Shown here piece after piece: positions 6,830 through 16,006 of a DNA stretch of 33,441 nucleotides. The stretch is from Pseudomonadota bacterium (GTDB lineage: Bacteria; Pseudomonadota; Gammaproteobacteria; UBA9214): positions 1 to 33,441 of the forward strand of contig JARFQV010000278.1 in assembly GCA_029287615.1 (NCBI GenBank), written 5' to 3'. The translations under genes were made by a program, and so were the position numbers. Position 1 is the stretch's first letter, and each line of letters starts with the position of its first letter. Below the pieces are notes generated by a model, which saw nothing but the letters and a program-made list of their open reading frames with translations, did no database searches and was not told where the DNA came from.

Positions 6830-8554
6830 GTGCCGGTTCACAATGAAGACATCGCCACCGTCTTCGATGAGGTCGCCGATCTGCTGGAGATCGAGGGAGA
6901 CAATCCGTTCCGTATCCGCGCCTACCGGAACGGGGCACGCACCCTGCGCGGCCTGGGTCAGGATGTACACACACTGATAGAACGAGGCGAGGATATCACC
7001 CGCCTGTCCGGCATCGGCAAGAACCTGGCCGCCAAGATCCACGAGATCCTGGACACCAAACATTGCCGCACCCTGGATAAGCTGCGCAAGGAGTTGCCCG
7101 CCGACCTGACCGAGCTGCTCAAACTGCCCGGCATGGGGCCAAAGCGGGTTCATGCCCTCTACCACGAGCTGGACATTCACACCCCCGAACAGCTGGAACG
7201 GGCAGCGCGTGACGGCCTGGTCCGCCACCTGCCCGGATTCGGGGCGAAAACCGAGGCACGCATCCTGGATGCCATACAGGCACATGCCGACACGAGCCGG
7301 CGTTTCAAACTCGTGGTCGCGGGCCGCTACGCCGGGCCGCTGGTCGAATATCTGGAAGCGATCGAGGGTGTGAATCAGGTAGAGCTGGCGGGCAGCTACC
7401 GGCGTGCCCGTGAAACCGTTGGCGACCTGGATGTACTGGTGACAGCACGCGACGGGCATCGGGTAATCGAGCACTTCGTTGCCTACGACGATGTCGAGAG
7501 CATACTCTCACGCGGCAGCACACGTGCCACCGTGATCCTGCGCATCGGATTGCAGGTCGATCTGCGCGTGGTGCCAGAAGAAAGCTACGGGGCGGCACTG
7601 TATTATTTCACCGGCAGCCGTGCGCATAACATCGCGGTTCGTCGCATCGCCCAGCGGCATGGCCTGAAGATCAACGAATATGGCGCCTTTCGCGGCAAGC
7701 GGCGTATCGCGGGTGCGACAGAGGAGAAAATGTTCGCGGCGGTGGGCATGCCCTGGATTCCACCCGAGTTGCGCGAGAACCGCGGTGAAATCGAGGCGGC
7801 ACACGCGGGTCTGTTGCCGAATCTGATCGAGACCGGCGACCTGCACGGAGACCTGCACGCGCATACCAGCGCCAGTGACGGTCACGAATCGCTGCGCCAC
7901 ATGGCGGATGCGGCCGGTGCCATCGGACTGGAATACCTGGCAATCACCGATCATTCCAAACGGCTTGCCATAGCCCATGGTCTGGACAGCAAGCGCCTGC
8001 TGGCGCAGCTCGAGACAATCGACGAATTCAACGCCGGTGAGCATGACATCACCCTGCTCAAGGGCATCGAGGTCGATATTCTCGAGGACGGGAGTCTGGA
8101 CATGCCGGACCCGGTGCTGTCCCGACTGGACGTGGTCATCGGGGCCGTGCACAGCCGCTTCGGATTGTCGCGCGCAAGGCAGACACAACGCATCCTGCGC
8201 GCCATGGACAACCCGAACTTTACCTTGCTGGCCCATCCCACCGGCCGCCTCATCGAGCGCCGTGAGCCCTATGATGTCGACATGACGCGCATTATCCGCC
8301 ATGCCCGTGAGCGCCACTGCTACCTGGAGCTCAATGCCCACCCGGAACGGCTCGATCTGCTGGACACCCACTGCCAGCTGGCACGCGAGGAAGGCGTGTT
8401 GGTGAGCATTAACTCGGACGCCCACAGCATCGCCGATTTCGACAACCTTCGCTTCGGCGTCGGCCAGGCACGGCGCGGCTGGCTGGAGAAAAAAGATGTG
8501 CTCAATACCCGTCCGCTGGCAGCGCTGCGTACACTGCTGGCCGCGACCCGGTAA
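6830..8554 (+). CDS. polX: Family X DNA polymerase/3'-5' exonuclease (PolX)
   Basis: Encodes a 574-residue bacterial PolX, a base-excision and gap-filling repair polymerase with a C-terminal PHP nuclease domain. The N-terminal part carries helix-hairpin-helix segments (SGIGKNLA at 60-67, PGMGPKR at 100-106, PGFGAKT at 135-141). The polymerase core has GSYRR (188-192), the catalytic GDLD pair (Asp199, Asp201) and VDLRVV (243-248). The PHP domain shows DLHAHTSASDG (341-351), ITDHS (372-376), GIEVDI (412-417), GAVHS (438-442), AHP (468-470) and SDAHS (529-533), so both activities look intact. The GTG start at 6830 follows a GAGG site that overlaps the end of rtcB, indicating translational linkage. 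It converges on the hydrolase gene with only three bases between the stops. Confidence 0.94.
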   Translation: MPVHNEDIATVFDEVADLLEIEGDNPFRIRAYRNGARTLRGLGQDVHTLIERGEDITRLSGIGKNLAAKIHEILDTKHCRTLDKLRKELPADLTELLKLPGMGPKRVHALYHELDIHTPEQLERAARDGLVRHLPGFGAKTEARILDAIQAHADTSRRFKLVVAGRYAGPLVEYLEAIEGVNQVELAGSYRRARETVGDLDVLVTARDGHRVIEHFVAYDDVESILSRGSTRATVILRIGLQVDLRVVPEESYGAALYYFTGSRAHNIAVRRIAQRHGLKINEYGAFRGKRRIAGATEEKMFAAVGMPWIPPELRENRGEIEAAHAGLLPNLIETGDLHGDLHAHTSASDGHESLRHMADAAGAIGLEYLAITDHSKRLAIAHGLDSKRLLAQLETIDEFNAGEHDITLLKGIEVDILEDGSLDMPDPVLSRLDVVIGAVHSRFGLSRARQTQRILRAMDNPNFTLLAHPTGRLIERREPYDVDMTRIIRHARERHCYLELNAHPERLDLLDTHCQLAREEGVLVSINSDAHSIADFDNLRFGVGQARRGWLEKKDVLNTRPLAALRTLLAATR

Positions 8555-8557
8555 TGT

Positions 8558-9337
8558 TCAGGACAGGATTGTTTGCTGAAGCCAGTCAGCCATTGGACGC
8601 AGTTGCCGGACGTCACTCTCCGAAAGGGGGGTGCCATGATCCGCATCCGGAAGGGACAGCACCTTGCATGGCCCCTTGTACGTCTCGATGATCTGTTGCT
8701 GAATGCGGGCCGGCACGACACTGTCTTGCTGTGCCGAAACGAAAACGGCCGGAACACTTGCCCTGCCGGCGTTGGCAATACTGTCCAGTTCTGCGGGGAT
8801 CTGTGCGGCAGCCGCTCGGATCAGCCAATTGAAATGCCACCACCCCGATTGGGCCAGAATCACCTCGCGCAGGGCCGTGGGGTTCTGTACCATCACACCC
8901 TCCACCTGGTCCCGCCCGGCCAGATAGATTGCACTCACACTGCCCAGGCTGCCGCCGGCCGCAAGCACGGGAGTCTCTTCGGCCGCCCGACGAACCTCCC
9001 GCAACGCACGTTCGGCCATTTGTGGCAGTTTCCCCAGACTTGCGGTGCCACTGCTGTTGCCGTATCCAGGGGGATTGACCGACCATATCTCGACGCAAGA
9101 GTCTGTCCAGCAGTCCTCGAGAAAATCGGTCCGGTGCTCGGCTCGACTGGCGGTTCCGGGAAACTCGAGCACGTACAGATCGGGTTTACCCGTGCATTGT
9201 TTTCCGACCCGGTGCACCCACACCTCCAGTTCACCATCGCCATGCGGAAACAGCAGGGGCTTCCTTTCCGGCACCTGGATATCGTGCCGACTGGGTTCAA
9301 GGATGATCCGGTCTGTGAGCCAGCCAAGTAGTGACAT
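8558..9337 (-). CDS. Alpha/beta-hydrolase fold protein
   Basis: A 259-residue cytoplasmic alpha/beta hydrolase of unknown substrate. The fold is supported by strand DLYVLEFPGT (53-62), the oxyanion region VNPPGYGNS (87-95) and a nucleophile elbow GGSLGS (128-133, Ser130). An acid candidate lies in SAQQDSVVP (Asp205) and the catalytic histidine in PDADHGTP (His234). No signal peptide or lid domain is obvious. Substrate class cannot be predicted; small serine hydrolases of this layout are often esterases or peptidases. The gene ends three bases from the polX stop, so the two transcripts overlap. It begins 19 bases after the stop of the upstream minus-strand gene and could share its transcript. 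Confidence 0.82.
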   Translation of the reverse strand: MSLLGWLTDRIILEPSRHDIQVPERKPLLFPHGDGELEVWVHRVGKQCTGKPDLYVLEFPGTASRAEHRTDFLEDCWTDSCVEIWSVNPPGYGNSSGTASLGKLPQMAERALREVRRAAEETPVLAAGGSLGSVSAIYLAGRDQVEGVMVQNPTALREVILAQSGWWHFNWLIRAAAAQIPAELDSIANAGRASVPAVFVSAQQDSVVPARIQQQIIETYKGPCKVLSLPDADHGTPLSESDVRQLRPMADWLQQTILS

Positions 9338-9356
9338 TGCCTAGTGCTAACTGGCC

Positions 9357-10565
9357 CTACACAAATAACGTCTGTCCGTAGGGTGATTTGCCCTTGTGAC
9401 TGTAGTGGATGCGATATCGCTTGCCACTGCGTTGCTCCAGAAGACCCGCGGCATCGAGTTCGGCAGGGATATCCGGTGGAACTGACTCGTGATGCCGCAT
9501 GACGTAGCGCATCGCCAGTGGCGCACGCAGGAAAAGTCCTCTCAAATCAGTATGGGCAAACTCCTTCATCCAGATTTCCGTGGAACCGAGAAAAGGCTCG
9601 GGCAGTTTATCCTGCACAACGCCCTCATCCTGCCCCCTCGCAATCAGTCGTTTCACCGTCAGCAAAACGGTATATCGCGCCATGGTTGCACAGGAACGCA
9701 CCAGTGGATGATAGGTGTCCTGCTCGGGTGGCAGGTTCACCGGTTCCAGTGACTGGGGATCCGATTCCCGGATACGTTCGAGCAATTCATTCCACTGATT
9801 ACGGATATCCTTCTTGATCTCGCTACCCGGTGGTGTATGTTTCAACCAGGCTTCTTCCCCGCCAGTCAGCATGCGCGCCAGCGTATCGCGCGCCACACCA
9901 TCTCCCAGTGTTACTGTGGACTTGAACAGCTCAACCAGTCCCTCCCTGCCGCCCGGCAAGCGCAGGGGGTAACTGAACCAGTCACGTCCCTTCAAGGTAT
10001 CCTCCAGAAACATCTGCGATCCGGCATAGCCACGCAGGCTCAGCCAGTAAATCTGCGCATCATCGTCCATTCCCTTGCGAAGCTCCCAGCCAATATCGGG
10101 ACGCCGCCAGGATATCCAGCCAAACACCAGATCCGGGATAGTCGGATCTGCGCCGGTCTCGGCACCGGCAAGATCGAGTAATTCGGGTTCCCTGCCCGGC
10201 TGAAAAGTGAACCGCAGCTGGACGTGCTGCAAGGGTCCCAGCCGCCCTCCTTCCCCGAAGGGCACCAGGGTAAACTCGACACCCTCCAGTCCGTCCAGCG
10301 GGACCCGCACACTGTGCAATACGGTGGATTTCTCAAACGGATTACCGCCGTAGTTGACGTGGCGCAGAACAATCGATGCCGGGTCACCGTGCGGATCACT
10401 GGCCCGCCAGTCAACGAGTACCGGCAGGGCTGCCGCCATATATCCCCCGGGGATTACGTCACGATCCGTACGAAGGCGAATGATCTGGGTATCATCCTCG
10501 ACCCAGGAGAGAATCTGGTGCGGTGACAGGGTTCGGTACTGACTGTCTTTGTCGGAATCATTCAT
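9357..10565 (-). CDS. Unidentified 402-residue cytoplasmic protein
   Basis: A soluble protein of 402 residues with no recognised motif, signal peptide or membrane segment. The first half looks beta-rich, with many Gly, Pro and Trp residues (VFGWISWRRPDIGWELRK). The second half is helical and contains a run of basic residues after ARYTVLLTVKRLIARG. The C-terminal 40 residues (PAELDAAGLLEQRSGKRYRIHYS) could be a small winged-helix-like tail, which is only a guess. The start at 10565 is the first ATG; a TTG five codons earlier is closer to a GAGAGG site but directly abuts it. The gene follows the YhaO/YhaN-like unit and a 48-codon ORF on the same strand, separated by a structured spacer. Confidence 0.7.
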   Translation of the reverse strand: MNDSDKDSQYRTLSPHQILSWVEDDTQIIRLRTDRDVIPGGYMAAALPVLVDWRASDPHGDPASIVLRHVNYGGNPFEKSTVLHSVRVPLDGLEGVEFTLVPFGEGGRLGPLQHVQLRFTFQPGREPELLDLAGAETGADPTIPDLVFGWISWRRPDIGWELRKGMDDDAQIYWLSLRGYAGSQMFLEDTLKGRDWFSYPLRLPGGREGLVELFKSTVTLGDGVARDTLARMLTGGEEAWLKHTPPGSEIKKDIRNQWNELLERIRESDPQSLEPVNLPPEQDTYHPLVRSCATMARYTVLLTVKRLIARGQDEGVVQDKLPEPFLGSTEIWMKEFAHTDLRGLFLRAPLAMRYVMRHHESVPPDIPAELDAAGLLEQRSGKRYRIHYSHKGKSPYGQTLFV

Positions 10566-10625
10566 GTTCTGTTTACGCAACCTCTCGCTGCAAACGGCTG
10601 GACAGGCAGGGTATCATACTAGGGA

Positions 10626-10673
10626 CGGTTACCACCAAGAAGGCCGTCGCGATGATATTCCTGGTGGTAACCG
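10626..10673. repeat. 12-bp perfect inverted repeat in the spacer
   Basis: CGGTTACCACCA (10626-10637) is exactly complementary to TGGTGGTAACCG (10662-10673), with 24 bases between. A second, smaller inverted pair follows, CCCTGG (10675-10680) with CCAGGG (10715-10720). No T-run follows on either strand. It could be an operator, an mRNA processing structure or the remnant of a small palindromic element. Confidence 0.45.
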
Positions 10674-10781
10674 GCCCTGGCTCCCGGCTTTCCTGTTCGG
10701 CAACAACCGTGGTTCCAGGGTGATTGGTATTGGCGGGTAGCGCTTGCAACCGGCATTACAATCGGCAGATTGGCGTCTGAA

Positions 10782-10928
10782 TTACCTGTCGATCGTACGC
10801 TTATTGTCCGGTATAAACCGGTTTTCAATAGGCACCAGGGCAGGCTCGTAAATCCGCTCGCGAAAATCCTCGGTGTCACGACGTGCATCCATGCTGCGCC
10901 CATTCAGACGGCTCGCCTCGTTTTCCAT
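10782..10928 (-). CDS. 48-codon ORF, possible remnant of a C1-type (papain-like) peptidase N-terminus
   Basis: A 48-residue ORF with an excellent ribosome binding site (AGGAGG, six bases before the ATG at 10928), 26 bases after the stop of the YhaN-like ATPase gene. Its central part, MDARRDTEDFRERIYEPALV, resembles the N-terminal lead-in of bacterial C1-family cysteine peptidases, which typically runs MDARPD..DFRD..Y.P.LV and leads to the catalytic QG.CTG region. That region is absent here: the frame stops at 10782-10784 and I found no continuation in the other frames. It may be a truncated peptidase gene or a genuine short protein translated with the nuclease-ATPase pair. The peptidase resemblance is from memory of the family and needs a profile search. 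Confidence 0.5.
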   Translation of the reverse strand: MENEASRLNGRSMDARRDTEDFRERIYEPALVPIENRFIPDNKRTIDR

Positions 10929-10954
10929 GACTCCTCCTGTAATTGAACGTCCCT

Positions 10955-13900
10955 TTACAGCTCGTGCACACTGACCGGTACCGCCACATCCAGTTCTTGC
11001 GCCTGTTCCACCAGCCGCCGGTGGTGGGTAAACAGTATGATCTGTGTTTTTCTGGCAAGCCCGGCCAGCACGCCCAGCGTCGCTCTGGAGCGTTGGTCGT
11101 CGAAATGCACCAGGATATCGTCGACGATGAAGGGCATGGGTTCGGCGCTTTCCATATATTTCTCCAGTGAGGCAAGGCGCAGCGACAGATAGAGCTGGTC
11201 CCGGGTGCCGGAACTCATGCCTTCCACATATACCCGCTCACCTCCGGGTCGCACACCCACGAGTACCGGTTCGTCTTTCTCGTTGAAATCCGCCCTGAGA
11301 CCGGTAAACGAGCCTTGGGTCAGAACGGAAAAATGCTCACTGGCACGCTCGAGCAGGGGCCCCTGATGCTGCCTGCGGTAGCGCTCGATCTCGTCACGCA
11401 ATATTCGTGATGCCAGCTTCACCCGAACGTATTGTTCCGTGTTCGACCGGATCTCCTCCAGCACCGACTGGGCTTCATCGGCAAGAGCCGACGCATCATC
11501 CCTGCCATCCATCAGATCCAGTTCCTTCTGTTGTTCCCCCATCGACACCGCCAGAGCAGTCTTGCGTGGTTCCAGCTCCTTGTCGATCCGCTCCGTCAAG
11601 GACTCGATCTCACCGGGAAGCGTATCCGGATCGGCCCCATCGGCATCCGCCTCGAGTTCGGTCAGGCGCACACCCTCACCGATTTCACCAAGCTCCTGCT
11701 CCAGCGCATCGATACCCCCCCGGAGCGACAGGAATTCATCTGATCTGCGCTCCGCCGTTTCCAGCTCCGAGGCATCCATGCATTGCGCCTCCCTGCAGAG
11801 GGCATCGAGTCTTTCGTTCTGTGTCCTGCGCGTCGACACGGCCGCATTGATGCGTTCCTGCGCCTCCTGTATCTGTTTCTCCAGCTGCTGACGTCTGGTT
11901 TCCTCTCTCCCGGTTTCACTGAGAAGGCCGCTAAGGTGCGCCACCGATTCCTCCGCAGGTCGCTTCCCGAGTTCCGGTGACACGCGGGTTACTACACCGG
12001 AGATTTCCTCATGAAATGCCTCCGCTTCCTTGTCCATTGCTCCGATACGGATGTGCAGGTTTTCGGCATCATTCAGTTTGCGGAACAGACTCCTGATATT
12101 CTCCACCATCTCGATTACCTCCGCGGGCGAGGCGTCGGCACCCAGGCCCAGGCCACCGACGACTTCCTGCCACTGCCCTCTCCATGTATCGATTGCGATG
12201 GCTGCGTCCTGCTGTTCCCTCCTCGCGATTTCCATACCCCGCTCCAGTGTACTGATGTCCTTGTCCAGTAACTCCCTTTGCCTGATAATCTCCTCGATCC
12301 TCTCGATTATCGCCTCGCACTCTGCCAGCATTGTCTCCAGTGATTGTGTGGCGGGTACTGCCTCCCCGAGGATAGCCAACTCCTGTTGCAGTGCCCGGAT
12401 ATGCAGTTCATGGAGATCCTCGAGTGCACCGGTTTGAGCTCGCAATTCGCTCAGCCGTGTGAGTTGTGTCTGCAACCCCTGCATGTTATCCAGCCAGGCT
12501 CGCATCTCGCGTGGCGGCAGGGGCTCAATGGCGGTGGCTTCCCACAGAGCGGCCCACTCGGAATCGAGCTGTTGTTGCTCACCGTTGTATGTTTCACGCA
12601 GTTTGTCGCAACCCTCAATACCCCTTGTGTTGTCTGCTATCGTGGCCAGCAGACTCGCCTGCCTTTGCACCCGGTCTGCCTCGCGCCGCAGGCGGTCAGC
12701 CAGCTCGTCGGCATCGGCAATCCGGGACTCGAATATATCCGGCAGCGTGCGGACAGGATCCAGCTCATGTGTCTCTGCATCGACCGATTCTCCATCCAGC
12801 CACTGACGACGTAACAGTCTCCATGCCCGGTCACGCCCGGCACGTACGGCCAGCAGGTCCTGTTCGGCCGGTACAGATCCGGCATGCTGGATCTCCTCAA
12901 GCAACCTGTTCGCCTCGCGCAGCGTATTCTCGAATTCACCCTGCCTGTCCCTGAGACGCTGTTTCCGCTGGTCCAGATCGATGTATGCCCGCTCAAACCG
13001 GTCAAGGCTTTCGCGCGGCGGTAGCGGCAGGCAGGGTATCTCCTCGAAGGAACCACGCCAGAGGGCACCAATCGTGGAGTGTTTATCCCGGCACGCCTTG
13101 TCAAGCGACGCGAGTTCATTCCGTGCAGAGCGCAAATCTTCATCCAGATCACCCTGCTTCCTGGCCAGTCTCACCCGCCTTCGCAACGCCTGTGGTGAAT
13201 CCGCCTCGGCAAGATTCTTGCGGGCAACGCTGGCCTGCTGTAGTTGTGTTTCCAGGTCATGCACCGCCTTTTCCGACTGCGCCCCCCGTTCCGTCAATGC
13301 CTGCCGCTGATTCCCCAGTTCCGAGATCCGCACACCCTGTGACAGTACCGGACGCAGCGTTTCGGCATCCACCAGGCCGAGTTCCGGTCTAATGGACTTG
13401 ATCAGGGACTCTGCATCCGATAACAATTGACTGCGCTGGGCCTCCAGGTGGGGACGGTCCTGCATGGCCTTGCGGTACCCTCCCAGCCGCGTATGCAGGG
13501 CATCGATTCTCTCACCGTACTCCAGGACATCCCTGTTCACCAGGATCTTTTCGATCTGTTCCTGCAGGCTGACCAGGTGAGCGGACGCGCTGTTTGCCAT
13601 TGCCTGCGCCTTCTCCAGCGCAACGGTCGCGGCCTCCCGGCGCTTGCCAAAATCCCCGGGCAGGACAACAACACTACCGAGCGCTACCAGCCGCTCCACC
13701 AGTTCCCGCCGCGCGGCGATTCTGGGCATGGCTCTACTGATGCGTCGCAAGCGATGTCGTTCGGCCTTGCACCGTACAAGCTCATCCTGGACCTGCGCCA
13801 GCTCCTTGTAGATCCGGTCAAGGGCCCCGCGTGCCTCCCCCCATTCACGCGAGGATAACGACCGTTCTCTGATGTCCTTCTGCAACCGGGCATGCTCCTT

Positions 13901-14458
13901 CAGGGCAATATTGATTTTCTGGGTCGAACCCCGGGGTCTGAAGAGGCCGTCGGCTTCCTCTTCCAGTGATGCCAGCACGCCATGCAATGCTGCGCTGCCC
14001 ATCGATGCCGAAAACAGCGCCTGCCCTACCTCGCCCTTCTGTTCCAGTATCTCCCGCCCGCCCTGAACCAGCGCCTCATGGTCGATACCGAAGAGCATCT
14101 CGAAGATCTCTGCCCCCACTCCATGCAGATAGGGATTCAGCGCGTCATCATCCAGCCGATTGCCATCCGGCGTGAGCAGCGTGTTCCGGTTGCCCTTGCG
14201 CCGCACCATGGCCAGTACCTGACCGTTGCTGTTGCGCAGTTTTCCTGCAATGCGCAGGTTCCTGTTCTCGTGAAGGAAGTTATCGGTTGTCCGCGAGGGG
14301 ATCCCGAACAGCAATGCCTTCAGACCACGCAGTGATGAACTCTTGCCCGCCTCATTGGGGCCGTAGACAATGTGCAGCCCTCCACCGGTCTGTGAAAAAT
14401 CCAGCAGCCGGTCGCTGAAGGGACCAAAGGCGACAAGACCGAGTTCACAGATCTGCAC
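10955..14458 (-). CDS. SMC/Rad50-like coiled-coil AAA ATPase, YhaN type
   Basis: Encodes 1167 residues with the layout of a SbcC/Rad50-type ATPase. The N-terminal head begins QICELGLVAFGPF and holds Walker A GPNEAGKSS (33-41). A long heptad-rich, Glu/Arg/Leu-rich middle follows (about 170-1030). The C-terminal head has signature SSGTRDQLYLSLRLA (from 1082), Walker B PFIVDDILVHFDD (about 1109-1121) and the switch motif FTHH (about 1142-1145). I see no CxxC zinc hook at the coiled-coil apex, which together with the partner nuclease points to the YhaN group rather than SbcC. Such complexes process DNA ends or bind single strands. The GTG start shares one base with the stop of the nuclease gene (TAGTG), so the two proteins are translationally coupled. 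Confidence 0.9.
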   Translation of the reverse strand: MQICELGLVAFGPFSDRLLDFSQTGGGLHIVYGPNEAGKSSSLRGLKALLFGIPSRTTDNFLHENRNLRIAGKLRNSNGQVLAMVRRKGNRNTLLTPDGNRLDDDALNPYLHGVGAEIFEMLFGIDHEALVQGGREILEQKGEVGQALFSASMGSAALHGVLASLEEEADGLFRPRGSTQKINIALKEHARLQKDIRERSLSSREWGEARGALDRIYKELAQVQDELVRCKAERHRLRRISRAMPRIAARRELVERLVALGSVVVLPGDFGKRREAATVALEKAQAMANSASAHLVSLQEQIEKILVNRDVLEYGERIDALHTRLGGYRKAMQDRPHLEAQRSQLLSDAESLIKSIRPELGLVDAETLRPVLSQGVRISELGNQRQALTERGAQSEKAVHDLETQLQQASVARKNLAEADSPQALRRRVRLARKQGDLDEDLRSARNELASLDKACRDKHSTIGALWRGSFEEIPCLPLPPRESLDRFERAYIDLDQRKQRLRDRQGEFENTLREANRLLEEIQHAGSVPAEQDLLAVRAGRDRAWRLLRRQWLDGESVDAETHELDPVRTLPDIFESRIADADELADRLRREADRVQRQASLLATIADNTRGIEGCDKLRETYNGEQQQLDSEWAALWEATAIEPLPPREMRAWLDNMQGLQTQLTRLSELRAQTGALEDLHELHIRALQQELAILGEAVPATQSLETMLAECEAIIERIEEIIRQRELLDKDISTLERGMEIARREQQDAAIAIDTWRGQWQEVVGGLGLGADASPAEVIEMVENIRSLFRKLNDAENLHIRIGAMDKEAEAFHEEISGVVTRVSPELGKRPAEESVAHLSGLLSETGREETRRQQLEKQIQEAQERINAAVSTRRTQNERLDALCREAQCMDASELETAERRSDEFLSLRGGIDALEQELGEIGEGVRLTELEADADGADPDTLPGEIESLTERIDKELEPRKTALAVSMGEQQKELDLMDGRDDASALADEAQSVLEEIRSNTEQYVRVKLASRILRDEIERYRRQHQGPLLERASEHFSVLTQGSFTGLRADFNEKDEPVLVGVRPGGERVYVEGMSSGTRDQLYLSLRLASLEKYMESAEPMPFIVDDILVHFDDQRSRATLGVLAGLARKTQIILFTHHRRLVEQAQELDVAVPVSVHEL

Positions 14459-15717
14459 TATGCATCACCCGATGACAGCAGGCGGTACATCAGGAGGTCC
14501 TTGATATCCGCCATGAGACCAGCGAGATACTGCGCATCGCCCGGGTCGTAACGCGCCTCACCAAGCTGTAGCTCGGGTGGAAGTTTCTGCCGCAGTGCCG
14601 CGACTTCCTCCGCAAGCCCCTCGATGCCCATCGTATCCATCTCCAGTGCATGGATAGCGCGCAGGAGACCACCCAGTGCATCATCGCGCTCCAGCAATTC
14701 GTCCACGGCGACTGTCTTGCGTGTTTCCAGCAAAACCTTCTCCAGCCACATCCCGGACCCGCCCAGACCTGTCGCGAGGGCACGGAATTCCTGGATCCAG
14801 TGATTGCGTTGCATGTGCAGTACAGAATGCACGGGAGTGCTGCCCCGCAAAACCAGACGTGCAGCGACCGGACGTCCATCCGCATCTTCCAGTGACTGCT
14901 GTAGTGCATTCCGCACCTGCTCGTAGATTTCATCTACGGTTTCACTGTCTGTCACGTCTACGGTACAGATCGACCAGCGCAGCACATCGAGGTCGCGATG
15001 CTCGACGCTGGTCACCTCGTTATTGTCGACGCTGACCAGCGTGCAGCCCCTGGGTCCTGTCTCGCGTATGTGACGTCCCTGGATATTTCCCGGAAAGACA
15101 ATCCAGGGGTTCTGGCTGATGATCTCGCGATTGTGAACATGGCCCAGCGCCCAGTACTGATAGCCCTTCGAGCGCAATCCATCAACCGTGCAGGGTGCAT
15201 ATGGCTCATGACCCGGTTTGCCGTCCAGACAGGTATGCAGAAGCCCGATGTTGAACCGGTGTGGGTCGGCTTGCGGGTATCCACTGGAAAGGTCTTCCGT
15301 TAGCTCGCGTTTCGCGAAGCCCTGCCCGTGAATTGCAAGTCCCGGTCCCTCAAGCACAATGGTTTCCGGCTTGCTGGTGGAAAACAGGGTGACATTATCC
15401 GGCACACGCAGTTGTCTGGTGATCTGGCTGGCTGCGTCGTGGTTACCCGCCACGATGAAGACACGGATGCCGGCAGACTCGAGCTGCTGCATCCGGCTGA
15501 TAAAATACAGTCCCGTGTTGTAGTCCTTCCAGTCGCCGTCGTAGAGATCGCCGGCCAGCAGGATAAAGGAGACATTCTCTTCGATTGCCAGACCGACCAG
15601 ATTGTCAAAGGCGTGGCGGGTCGCGCTGCGGATTTCCTCTGCAGGGGCGCCCTCATAGCGTTCCAGTCCACGCAGCGGGCTGTCGAGATGGACGTCTGCA
15701 GCATGAAGGAATTTCAC
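14458..15717 (-). CDS. SbcD/Mre11-like metallophosphoesterase, YhaO type DNA exonuclease
   Basis: Encodes a 419-residue calcineurin-like phosphoesterase. Metal-binding motifs appear in the usual order: HAADVHLDSPL (5-15), LAGDLYDG (54-61), VAGNHD (93-98), then GLLHTCLDG and WALGHVHNRE. The C-terminal third is a helical region without motifs, probably the docking site for the ATPase partner. With the YhaN-like protein it should form a nuclease-ATPase complex analogous to SbcCD or Mre11-Rad50, acting on DNA ends in repair. The GTG start at 15717 is chosen because the conserved first strand (KFLHAADVHLD) follows at once; no strong ribosome site precedes it. A divergent promoter region separates it from lemA. 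Confidence 0.9.
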   Translation of the reverse strand: MKFLHAADVHLDSPLRGLERYEGAPAEEIRSATRHAFDNLVGLAIEENVSFILLAGDLYDGDWKDYNTGLYFISRMQQLESAGIRVFIVAGNHDAASQITRQLRVPDNVTLFSTSKPETIVLEGPGLAIHGQGFAKRELTEDLSSGYPQADPHRFNIGLLHTCLDGKPGHEPYAPCTVDGLRSKGYQYWALGHVHNREIISQNPWIVFPGNIQGRHIRETGPRGCTLVSVDNNEVTSVEHRDLDVLRWSICTVDVTDSETVDEIYEQVRNALQQSLEDADGRPVAARLVLRGSTPVHSVLHMQRNHWIQEFRALATGLGGSGMWLEKVLLETRKTVAVDELLERDDALGGLLRAIHALEMDTMGIEGLAEEVAALRQKLPPELQLGEARYDPGDAQYLAGLMADIKDLLMYRLLSSGDA

Positions 15718-16006
15718 CGGTTGATTCGATCGATTATGGCGAAAATCCCGGAGGTCGAAACATCCCGGGCAGGGAATCTACGCGAAGTAACATACATCAT
15801 GAATTCGAAGGTACACAATGGCCGATGGAACGGCCACTCAGGCCGCCCCCCCCCCAAATAGCCTGATTATAAATGATCAGACACTGATTTTTTCACTATG
15901 GTAGCGATTATTCATCGCTCCCCCGTATAATCGACCACCAGTTGATCGGTAAAAACCTCGTATCACGATTATTGCATGGTAAAACCAGCCGGGAGGCCTG
16001 TTACAA
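15718..16006. promoter_or_regulatory. Divergent promoter region with a 10-C tract and a TATAAT box
   Basis: This region separates the nuclease gene (minus) from lemA (plus). A consensus -10 hexamer TATAAT lies at 15926-15931, 76 bases before the lemA start; no good -35 is found at 16-18 bases from it, so activator dependence or chance is possible. An uninterrupted run of ten C residues occupies 15846-15855. For the minus strand a CATAAT hexamer lies near the nuclease start. No ORF with a ribosome site was found. Confidence 0.4.
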
